Shown here: positions 11,592-21,004 of the stretch, piece after piece
How the letters are laid out: each line of letters begins with the position of its first letter
How positions within the stretch are numbered: position 1 is the first letter of the stretch
NCBI RefSeq assembly: GCF_032854445.1
Contig: NC_088304.1
Location: 20,039,704-20,103,703, forward strand
Origin: Liolophura sinensis
Lineage: Eukaryota > Mollusca > Polyplacophora > Chitonida > Chitonidae
Reading direction: 5' to 3'
DNA length: 64,000 bases
Program-made: the position numbers and the translations under genes
Notes under the pieces: generated by a model
What the model saw: only the letters and a program-made list of their open reading frames with translations
Database searches by the model: none
What the model was told of the DNA's origin: nothing

Positions 11592-11892
11592 AGACAGCTT
11601 CGGTTGTCTAATGGTTAGAACGTCCGCCTCAAAGTCGGGAGACCAGGGATAAAACCCTGGTCGAGTCATACCAAAGACGTTGAAAATGGTCTTTGCTGCT
11701 GCCTCCCTTGGCGCTCAGCACTGAGAAGTTAGAGCAAGGTAACGGGACTGGCTGGCCCGGTGTCAGTATAACTGGGTGGGGAGTCCTGTCTGGGGTCTTT
11801 GGCTTGATACTTCAGTTGTTGCATGGAATCGCTCTTCCAGAAGAAAACACTCTATATGCAATGTATATAGACTAATGACTGCTCATCAAACA
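11592..11892 (+). mobile_element. SINE A in segment L, unit 2
   Basis: A tRNA-like head (TCTAATGGTTAGAACGTCC as an A-box region, then GGGAGACCAGGGATAAAACC with CTGGTCGAGTC as a degenerate B-box region) is followed by a body with CTGGCCCGGTGTCAGTATA. Paralogous segment R lacks it, going from AATACCCT straight to GTGAAAGTTAATG, so it inserted after L and R separated. The head is too degraded to be a functional tRNA gene. Confidence 0.75.
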
Positions 11893-12788
11893 ACTGAAAA
11901 ATTTAATGTCAATCGGTTATTATGCCAGTCATTTGAGTCATGGATGTGTAAAAGTGATTAAACGTCTTTTTGATTAATCCATACTGGGAAAACTGCCACT
12001 GTACACACGTCCGTCATTCAGGCATGCTCGTTTATTATCTTTTTGAAGGCTGTTCTATCATTTCAAGCTAATCCAGTGCAATCAAAAACTCAGGGGATCA
12101 GGTAGATCCGGGCACGTAAAATCTATTTAATTAGACCTCAAAACATTTCCGCCTACCGAGAGCATCTGGAGAAACTAAGATAAACAGTATAAGTCGGTTA
12201 ATGTCTAGATAATCAAAAGCCTCTTGATCAAAAGCTTTTGTGGGATACAGATAAAAGCACCACATTATTTTTACCGTTAAGCTCAAAGGCATTTTTCAAA
12301 CGACAGAATGTAGAACAATTTGCGAAAACAACTCTGTGAAGCGCTATTATGGCTGAGTTAGTTTTAGTAATAAACACCGTTTGTTTTACTTCATTTGTCT
12401 CCTTCAGTAAAGAGTCAGGATGTAGACTTAGTAACCTCTAAACCTACTTAGTTAAGGTGTCATCAAAATCACAAAGAGCTGGATTCGAACAGGCGGCCAT
12501 ATTGATCAAGGCTTGATAGGCTTGCTTTCTTTGTGTTGAACGCACTGGGTTTCTACTTGCATTTTTCTTGTTACGTATTGCACCAATCCTGATAAGCTAC
12601 ATGTGCCTACGTTTGTGAAGGTTTCTAATCTGCAGGAGACCATGCTACTGTAGAGTCTGCATAACCTGTGTGTATGTCAAGCGGTTTGCCAGATGTTGTT
12701 CACAAACGTAATGATTACACCCTGCTACACGGGTCATGCTGACTGAGGAATCCCCTCTACGAATCTCTACGCGGCTGTTGTTGGATAA

Positions 12789-13241
12789 ACCTAGACCCGG
12801 GGACACACTTGTCGGAATTTTTTTGCTCGCACGGGCCTATTGTGTGAATTTCTAAAAATACGTCTTGTTTGTCCTCGCCGACGATGGCGTATTCCACATG
12901 CGGTCTTGTTCGCCCCGAAATTCGCTGGTATGAAACGTTTGGGATATTGGTGAAGAAATCCGCCAGCAGTTTCACTCGGTTCGCCTTGTGTCCACTCCAG
13001 TGAATTTTGGCGGCCCAGTTGATAGAGCTGACCATTCAAAGAACAGGGAAATGGTGTTGACCTGTGACATTTTGTTTGCATCACATTGGTTACTTCGTCA
13101 CATGACATAACGTACTGACTTCAACGGAAAAATCCGTCTAGTGTGTCTGCCTAGTGCGAATGTCGTCAGTGTATTTCGCGGCCGATTAGGATCGCCCCTG
13201 GAAGCGAAAAAAATGCGCCTAGTATGTCCCCAGCTTAAGGT
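12789..13241. mobile_element. TIR-X, unit 2 (non-autonomous DNA element, 453 bp)
   Basis: The ends are imperfect inverted repeats of about 45 bp: left CGGGGACACACTTGTCGG with ATTTTTTT, right complement CTGGGGACATACTAGGCG with ATTTTTTT. Two further copies of the same motif lie inside, both on the minus strand (12844-12879 and 13121-13150). Unit 1 lacks the whole segment. No transposase is encoded. The minus-strand frames across it owe their repeated TRRIF residues to this motif. Superfamily undetermined. Confidence 0.65.
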
Positions 13242-13704
13242 GCACAGGATCCAAGGTGACAATCCAATTAGTGTTCGACTCGAATCTTGATGGTATCGGC
13301 TCCCCACGGAGAGACATAGAATTGGTGCTCTCTTTATAACCAGCACATCAAGAATTGGCGGTCGGCTAATCATACGACTCTCGTGAAATGGCAATAGCTC
13401 CCAGCCCGTGATCAACCTGAAATAAAAGGTAATGTCAAGGTGTTTTGTCTGAGGCTTTGTTCAGAATCGTTCTGATAGAGGAATTCCGCGGAGTGATGTA
13501 TACAAGCAGTCTGTAGACGGACGGTCGGGCGATGCGACGAGCTGAACGTTAACCCTGTCTGATGCTATAATGATGATCTGTCAACTCGATAACATCAGCG
13601 GAAGAGAGAGAGGGCTGATCAGGACCGGAGACCACAAGTCCAGGCCCCGTTTGGTAAATCTAGCCACTATTGACTCTTTGCAGCAGGCATCATGGTCAGA
13701 GTTG

Positions 13705-13795
13705 CCTGCCTGAGTTAGTCGCTGGTTAAACAGCGGTTGACTTGGGCGATGATGAGTCACATATAAACTTTAACGTCTACTAAACCGTCATTGAG
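13705..13795 (+). promoter_or_regulatory. Conserved hairpin/AP-1/TATA-like block, unit 2
   Basis: Hairpin arms at 13720-13724 and 13731-13735, TGAGTCA at 13753-13759, TATAAA at 13762-13767. The block also contains ATGATGA, a C-box-like word, but no closing stem for a snoRNA. Confidence 0.35.
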
Positions 13796-14199
13796 CGGTA
13801 AGGCCTGATTTGTTATTCAAAAGACAACACGACGCAATTGATAGTCGCCAGACATATTGAGTCCCATGAAAAAAACGATAAGCACCACTCCCTTGTTTCT
13901 TTTGTTCGTGTAAACTCACGCAAAAGTAATTACGTACATCCGTTAAGACATCCGACTTTTTGCTAGGATGTAGAATATCACTTACCTCTCACACGACGAT
14001 TCGCTTATGTTTTTTTCTACCTGTCTTAATCTGAAAGTTCCCCACTCCTACATATACGTGGGTACTCGTATACTCCATATTCCTACACCTACTGAAGGCT
14101 TTCACGACGGAAAGGTTTTTGCTGGAGTAACATAACAGAAAAATACGGACGGACACAATCTCCCAGCTAAACAATCTCTCTGACAGACAGCGAAGAGAG

Positions 14200-16225
14200 T
14201 TGAATTGGATTGGCCACGTTGTATATATGAACAGTTGCACTAAAAGCGCAACTGAGATACTTGTTTTTACTACAAACTTATAAACTAGCATGGTAAAAGA
14301 TTTAGTGACTGATTTCATGCATTCGCCGTGAACATTCCATGCGTCTTTCTGACATGAATGAAAAAAAAAATCCCGGGAATTCGTTATATTTTCGTACCTT
14401 ATTTACTTTCTCTTTTCTTTGGTAGTTTGTGTTGAATGTTGTTTTGAGAAGTGGCCTGATCAGTAATCGTGTATCGGTATCCTGCACTTTGTCATCAGAC
14501 TACCTGTACGAGGCTGTTTTCTATATCACAGACATACTTATGTCAGTAGACGTATATGTGAATACTATCTGTCTATTAACAGTGTGTACAAAAACACTTA
14601 ATTTTATCGTGACTGTGCCTCTTTTAATGGTTTAGATAACAGTTTATGTATTATCAGCTACTTTTATCAGCAGACGTATATATGCGTACTGCCTGTCTAT
14701 TTGTAATGTTTTAGATAACAGTTTACGTATTATCAGCAGTACTTTAATCAGTAGAGGTATATATGCGTACTGCCTGTCTATTTGTAATGTTTTAGAAAAT
14801 ATCTTTTGTATTACAGAACCTTAAGACATATATGTGGATTTTACTTTATTATGGGCAATGTGAGTTTCTGCTGATGTGTTGATAGCTAAGAACGTGCTTT
14901 GGTCAGTGGCCGTTTCAGGTGCCAGCTTGACACTTGTTATGACAAGCGGTACCATCACTGTCTGCGGTCCTAAAGCGGTCGCGGCTGAGCGATCGGCGCT
15001 AGACCTAAGCTGATTAGCGCCAAAACACGGCGGAATACAAATCAGCTGTTTTTAATGGAGTTGTAGGGGTTATTGTCTTCCCCGGTCGGGCATTTGGGTG
15101 TCGTAAAGGAGCAGGAAGGGATGTTATTGGTGCGACATTTCGGAACAAGACTTCCTCACTTAACCATCAGCTAAGACTGCGTGCCAATCCACAGCGTCAG
15201 TCAACTAAACCCAGTCACCTTTAAGTGGATAAGCCCTTGTCTTGGCCAATTACAAAGCTAATCTCGAAGAACGCTCCGTAGAGTTTTTTTCAAGAGCGTT
15301 TGGCTCCTCACAGACTTAGCTAGTCGGCCTTCTATATTCCGTTCTGATTACTACTTTTGTACGTGGAGGTGACACCTCCCGAAGGCTTCACGACCAAAGG
15401 GTTGTTGCTGAATGGACATAACAGCAAATACAGACCGGCACTACCTCCCAGCTAAACAATCTCTCTGACAGACAGCGAAGAGAGTTGCTGTTTGAAACTC
15501 GATAAAAAATTCAGCCCGAAAATTCAAAGGTAAAGGCCAAGAGCTTTTATCTCGGCTCAGTTTACCGGTGGCGTTGATGATTTCGTCAATACTGGACCCC
15601 ACCAATAAATCAGTCCGGACAGCTCAGCAGTAGATAAATAAACCATTGTGCTTGTCTGTTTCAAAGGTAGTCAAATTACAAGGTTCGGATATAAGAATGC
15701 CATCTAGTCCACAACATTTCGCTGTACACTTTTAATACCCTCGTGAAAGTTAATGTCCATCGGTTATCCTGTCAGTCATTGGAGTCATAGATGTGTAAAA
15801 ACATCTTTTTGATTGACGCATACTTGAAAAAATTTCCACCCTACACACGTCCGTCAACCAGGCGTGCTCGTTTTCCCACGTATGTTTCTTTTCTTTTTGA
15901 GCGCTCTTCTGTTATTTCAGACTATTCCAATTCCATCAAAACTCCGGGGAACACGAAGATCCGCGCTCATAAAATCTATTTAATTAGACCTCAAAGCATT
16001 TCTGCCTATCGAGAGCTTCTGGAGAAACTAAGACAAAACAATATAAGACGCTTTATGTCGACATAACCTAAAGTTTCCAGACCAAAAGCTTGTATTAGAT
16101 ACAGATAAAAGCACCACATCATTTATATCTTAAACCTAAAGGAATTTTTTTAACAACAGAATGTAGGACAATTTTGAGAAAACAACCCTGTGAAGCATTA
16201 TTATGGCTGACTTACTTTAAATGTC
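14200..16225 (+). repeat. Segment R, unit 2
   Basis: Diverged copy of segment L. It is preceded by a third short copy (14085-14205) of the motif around ACAATCTCTCTGACAGACAG. It carries two copies of a 79-bp repeat (14635-14800) and lacks SINEs. A small deletion at about 15735 removes 78 bp that units 3, 5 and 6 keep. Confidence 0.75.
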
Positions 16226-16298
16226 AAACAGCCTCCTGCATTCAAAACTCTTATGTGTCGTATAAGTTAAAATGATTATTTCGTGTTAATTTAAAAAA

Positions 16299-16586
16299 AT
16301 GTTGTATTTGACATCTGATAACACACACCATAAGACATCACAACAAGTGGTTTTTGGTCACACATACGAAAAGGACGACTTTATAATTGGCTTTTTGCTT
16401 CATCCAGAAGGTAGGACACTGTTAAAATTGGTTTCTGACAACAAATACAAGACATTACAGCATTTAGTTTTTGGTCACAAGCACGGTAAGGCAATTTTAT
16501 ATTCTGTACTCAAGACTCAATACACAAGAAGAATCAAATCCGGTTACTTTTATGGCCATACATTTCCGACAAGACAGTGGTATTAG
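16299..16586 (+). other. Unexplained 95-codon open stretch with a 120-bp duplication
   Basis: An open frame containing two similar blocks (SDNTHHKT..QVVFGHTYEK and SDNKYKT..HLVFGHKHGK), which are a DNA-level tandem duplication of about 120 bp. Unit 4 has a one-base loss that shifts the frame. Units 3, 5 and 6 have lost most of one block and unit 1 has no counterpart. I read it as non-coding. No family recognised. Confidence 0.3.
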
Positions 16587-17676
16587 TTGCTATATGACCG
16601 GATAAAACAATGCTATTGTTAGTAACTTACTATACTGCGTTGGAATAGGTGCCTAGTAGGGTGTGTGTAATAAGATGTTTTATGGTGCTTTGTGACCTCA
16701 CTGATAATGTAATATAAATCTCTGTTACAATTTGCATCTGGTTTCTCGTATCTAATAAAGCTGATAAACATTTACTATAGCCAGTTTTATACTGATTGTT
16801 GATGACAAAGTTTGCTTTTGGCATCAACCAGGCATCTACTACCTAAGGGAAATGAAAACGTCATCAGTCTCCAACGGAGCGAAATGTAATACAAACTTCA
16901 GAGGCGAGCCTAGTATGAGTTGGGTTGGTTCGAATGGCACATCAACTCGTTTTTTTTTTTGATCTACTTGCAGAGCGTATATAAAGTCGATGTGACGGGC
17001 TGCAAGTTGTCATTATATACGCTCGCCGTTTTCGGATGTGCAAATTCCGGGCATTTTATACCTCCAAGATATATAATATATACTGTTGAAAAAGATAAGA
17101 TAACGATGTTTTCTTGAAATTTGTTTTTCAATATCCGAGTAATTGTTGTTTATAATCGCGCACACTTTCGCTCCAATCTTTACTTTTGGCGATAAATTTA
17201 TCTAGGACAGGGTAGTTGGACCCCTTTTTAAACTTTTAACCTTCTATTGAGCAATGTTTACCCATAACTGGCTCAAAAGGCGGGCGTTTAAAAAACTCTC
17301 CGACTGAACCCACAAAATTATTTAAAAATAAAAATGACAACAACAGAGTAGCTGTCAAGTTCGTGAAGGCAAAGTGCTCCGAGTAAACGCGGAACAAAAA
17401 ATCTAGGTTGCTAGGATGGTCCATGGTGAAAGGAATGCTGATGTGATATGCCCGTATTAAGAGTGAGCAACGGAGGCAAGCTTTGTAAGCAGAGAAATGC
17501 CTTTGGTGCCAAAATTTGGATTGCATAAGGTCAAGTCAACCTCCGAAACGTGTTTTAATCGTCAACGTTTATCCCGCTGGACTGTATGAATAAATTAACT
17601 GAAGCTTGACCAGTCTCCTTTATTCTCTTTTAAATTTAAATAAAAACACCTATCAGAACTGTTTATATCTAGATGG

Positions 17677-17736
17677 TTGGCCCGGTTTTCTCCCACCATA
17701 ATACTGGCCGCCGCCATATAAGTGAAATATTCTTGC
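17677..17736 (+). mobile_element. SINE D tail remnant, unit 2
   Basis: TCCCACCATAATACTGGCCG and ATATAAGTGAAATATTCTTG, then it diverges from the SINE. Even-subtype bases: CCCGG and CCATATAAG. Confidence 0.65.
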
Positions 17737-18026
17737 ACATGGTGCGATCTATCGGACCAATAGGTGGATTGATTGACTGCGACTTTAATACAATGTTCAA
17801 GGCATTTTACTTGTCGGTGTGCCGGTTGTTGGTGGGGGAAACGGGAGTGCCTTGTAGAGAGGATTTGTCTATGTGTAAGACTGCGGTAAAACTATACAGC
17901 TTTTTCATGCGAAAAGAAACAAAAACACACCAACAACTTTTTATACAATACAACACAGGGATACTGCGACTGAAAACCAAACAAGGCAACAAGGAGAGCA
18001 GATTTTGTTAAAACCTTTGGCTTCTA

Positions 18027-18470
18027 TGGTCTATTTCTTTTAGAGAGTCGCGTATTTTCAGCTGCCTGTAAAACCAGTCATACTTGCGACCAAAATTGCC
18101 TTTAGTCAGTGGCACGTAACAACATAAGGTCTACATATTAATATCGTTGAAGTTCAGATTATTGCGTGGTAAATAAAGTTAGAACACTTTCTCAAATTGA
18201 TAATGTTAAAGCCCATCAGACCCGTAAGAGCCCATTGTCTCAAAAACAAGTGGCATGCTGGATATTGGGCGGAGTTAAACATGTTTTGATGGAGGGCGGC
18301 AGCAGTTTCCTAAACTGCTATCGGTCTTACTGTAAGCCCTGTTTTTTTAAAGCTGGGTGCTAACAAATTTTGTTATCAAGAAAAATGTAGTCTATTCGCT
18401 GAGGGTGTAGTGTAGGATGTACTGATTTTACAGACAGCTGAATATAGACGACTCTCTAAAAGAAAAAGAC
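18027..18470. mobile_element. TIR-Y, unit 2 (non-autonomous DNA element, 444 bp)
   Basis: Terminal inverted repeats of about 45 bp: left TCTATTTCTTTTAGAGAGTC, with CAGCTGCCTGTAAAA further in; right end complementary. A TA-containing site flanks both ends. The interior has no transposase. The even-subtype copy lacks a 10-bp stretch (CGTAAGAGCCC where odd units read CGTTTCGAAGCCAAGAGCCC). Superfamily unknown. Confidence 0.75.
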
Positions 18471-18958
18471 TATAGTCAAGTTCGTCAACCTGGAATTCTG
18501 TTGCGTCAGAATCTAAGCGCTCAGTCTGATATTCCTAAATACAATACTCGTAGTGAGTATTTGGGCGTTCCAATTCGGTAATCGTACAATTCAATTCTCA
18601 AACAACGTAAAACAACCTTTCCCAAAGGAGTATGTTAGGAAATTTATTTCAATAGTTAATAAAGTTTGTGTAATGTAAGAGAAGAAGGTGTCAGCGGTTT
18701 TCAACCATGAAGGATAGACAGTCGATATTCTAGTCATGATATCTAATTTAAATTTTTATCCCCTGAATCTATCAATTCTGGTTCTAATATAAATACAGTT
18801 ATGTCTTAGTCATGCTCTGGAATTGTAACATCGTAGCGTAAATAATATTTATCTATAACATCGACATTTGTCGTCAAGTGAAAATGTCAAAGTTTATTGT
18901 TGTACACAGTTGTACACAGAGCTTCATAAAGACGATACTATGGAGACTTGTCAGATTT

Positions 18959-19684
18959 CGTGACCTGTCGGTATATAACCATCGTGACCTGGCGGTGTAC
19001 AACCATCGTGACCTGGCGGTGCATAACCGATGTATAACCATAATGACCTGGCAGTGTATAACCACCGTGACCTGGCGGTGTATAACCATCGAGACCGGGC
19101 GGTGTATAACCATCTTGATTTGGAGGTGTATAGCCAATGCGACATGACGGTGTATAACCATCGTTACCTGGCGGTGTACAACTATCGTGACCTGGCGGTG
19201 TATAACCATCCTGGCTTGACGGTGTATAAGCATCGTGATCTGGCGGTGTATAACCATTGTGATCTTGTGGTGTATAACTTATGTGACTTGACGGTGTATA
19301 ACCATCGTTATCTTGCGGTGTATAACCATCGTTACCTGGCGTTGTATAACCATCGTGACCGGGCGGTGTATAACCATCGTTACCCGGCGGTGTATAACCA
19401 TCGTGACTTGATCGTGTATAACCATCGTGACCTGACGGTATATACTCATCGTGATCTGCCGGTAAAGAAATATCGTGACTTGACGGTGTATAACCATCGT
19501 GACCTGGCGGTATATACTCATCGTGATCTAGCGGTAAATAAATATCGTGACTTGACGGTGTATAACCATCGTAACCTGGCTGTGTATAACCATCGTGACC
19601 TAGCGGTGTATAACCATCGTGACCTGGCGGTGTATAACCATTGTGACTTGACGGTGTATAATCATCTCTACCTAACAGTCTATT
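18959..19684 (+). repeat. 24-bp minisatellite, unit 2
   Basis: About 30 copies; a consensus copy is 19606-19629. The motif contains GTGTATAACCATCG and TGACCTGG. Because 24 is a multiple of three and the motif has a stop in only one of six frames, long artificial frames run along both strands. Phase slips (for example near 19028) break the frame, and substitutions fall on all codon positions, so I do not call a gene. Confidence 0.9.
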
Positions 19685-20664
19685 AATAGCAGTGTATATA
19701 AGTAAGTGCTATTATAACAACTCCAACTGTTACTACAGACATCGAATTGATCTCACACACTGCCACACTTAGCCTTGCCAAGTAGGGGAAATTACACCGG
19801 GCATAAGATTACTTCTCAATCAATCAGCCCTTCCTGTTCACCTGCGACGAAAAAACTCTGCTGTTTTTTTGATCAATTCATTTGAATGCAATCTACAGCC
19901 GCATAAATTTGGGTTAACTCCCAGCTGACCTGAGATAAACGGTATCTGCAGAGCAATCTAAAGTGCATTCTGGCTTACACGCATTTTGTTCATCAACGCC
20001 CGTTTTTGACGACGAAATTCACACTAGTGATTTTTTATGAGGTATTTAAAATCCATGTGCATGTAATGTAACAGTTTTGGCATCACTGACATACTTTCAT
20101 CAAACTGCTGCAGAGTATTGCTTAAGGCAACTGCAGTATCACATACGTGTGTTCATCAATAGAAGATGGCCTGTAGCTACAGCTGTGTGCGTGTAATGTG
20201 TTGGGAGTCAGATTTCGCCTCACAAATGTACCTTTATCATTAACTATTCACCAAGTGGCAACGTAGATGGTTACTGCCCCACATCGTCATAATACCGCAT
20301 AACTTTGATAAATATGGACGGAATGTCCCGATTCCATTACACTCTGCCTCTTATTTCGATAACCCCGGGGTTAGAGACTGCATATTCGCCGTGTTAAATT
20401 AGACTGGCACTATGTATATATGAAGAGCAACTTAGATACATTTTTACTATAGACATATAAAGTTGCATGTTACAAGATTTGGTTACTGATTTCATTCAAT
20501 CGCCGGGAGAATTCGATGCGTCACTGAAAATTGTTGACAGCCTGCGTAAATTCGTCTTAATTTCATAGCTTATGTACTTTCTTTGTTTTTTTGGTAGTTT
20601 GAGTTGAATCTTGCTTTGAGAAATGGCCTTACGATTATTAGCCTGGAATGTTCATTTTGGTTGA

Positions 20665-21004
20665 AGTTGGTAGAGCGTCCGCTTTGGGAGCGGTAAATCC
20701 ACGGTCAATCCTGGGTCGAGTCGCACTTATGACCTCAAAAGCGTAAGTTGTGACTTCCTCCCTTGGCGTTCAGCATAAATGGGATAGTACAATGGGATAG
20801 TTGACCCGTATCAGTATAATGCCTCGGGCGGGCCGGCTTACTTGCCTTCGATAAGGCGTCTCAGTGAAGCAGCACGAAATAAAAGAGCAGCGGAAATCCG
20901 TCCAGCAACAAGGAAGCACATTACATGCACTCTAAGGATTCCTTAAGTCATGGGACCGAAAAATATTAAAAAGTGCGACGTTAAACCCCAAGCGCTTATT
21001 CACT
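20665..21004 (+). mobile_element. SINE B, unit 3 (full body, 5'-truncated)
   Basis: Same family as SINE C. It starts inside the A box (AGTTGGTAGAGCG) and has a B-box-like GGTCAATCC, the landmark GGCTTACTTGCCTTCG and a tail GTGCGACGTTAAACCCCAAG. It is flanked by a 12-bp target duplication, CATTTTGGTTGA (20653-20664) and CATTTTAGTTGA (21005-21016). Confidence 0.85.

Larger units (their letters stand above)
9700..12400 (+). repeat. Segment L, unit 2
   Basis: Paralogous to segment R of the same unit (14200-16225). Both start near a TTGAATTRGATTGGC stretch and run through the CACCTCCCGAAGGCTTCACG and TCTATTTAATTAGACCTC landmarks. L contains about 230 bp (about 11161-11390, rich in CAATCA words) that R lacks, plus SINE A. 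Unit 2 is the only L copy without SINE B. Confidence 0.75.
9134..19684 (+). repeat. Macrosatellite unit 2 (even subtype, 10.6 kb)
   Basis: Full unit layout. The left part, to roughly 11 kb, is noticeably diverged from units 3-6 and has an empty SINE B site (about 9952). From segment L's SINE A rightward it is near-identical to unit 4. Even-subtype marks are: no SINE C, two copies of the 79-bp repeat in R, a 78-bp loss near 15735, short TIR-Y, and leader GTCAAAGTTTATTG before the minisatellite. Gene-free throughout: 16230-17670 and 17740-18020 hold only unit-specific DNA without a recognised family. Confidence 0.9.

Noticed and set aside
11592-11668. tRNA gene in the head of SINE A
   Set aside because: The A and B box regions are degraded, the acceptor stem does not pair, and a SINE body follows.
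12757-13415. Overlapping minus-strand frames of 92-119 codons with repeated TRRIF residues, present in units 2-6
   Set aside because: They lie mostly inside TIR-X, in different frames over the same bases. The repeated residues come from its terminal motif, and conservation is explained by recent copying.
13746-13812. C/D-box snoRNA (ATGATGA followed by CTGA about 55 bases later)
   Set aside because: No complementary closing stem flanks the boxes, and no internal C'/D' pair is clear.
15791-16066. Protein fragment with KIYLIRPQSISAYRELLEKLRQ in segment R
   Set aside because: Segment L keeps a similar stretch, but replacement changes are as frequent as silent ones, a stop follows soon after, and upstream frames differ between units.
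17673-18011. 112-codon plus-strand frame starting in the SINE D tail, with relatives in all units
   Set aside because: It begins inside a SINE remnant, ends just before TIR-Y, and the unit 1 counterpart is full of stops and an A-run. Its persistence is by descent.
18959-19684. CRISPR array
   Set aside because: The repeats are contiguous with no unique spacers, and the genome is eukaryotic.
19030-19686. 218-codon plus-strand frame across the minisatellite as a gene for a repetitive protein
   Set aside because: The openness follows from the 24-bp period. Competing frames are open on both strands, phase slips break it in every unit, and no family or signal is visible.
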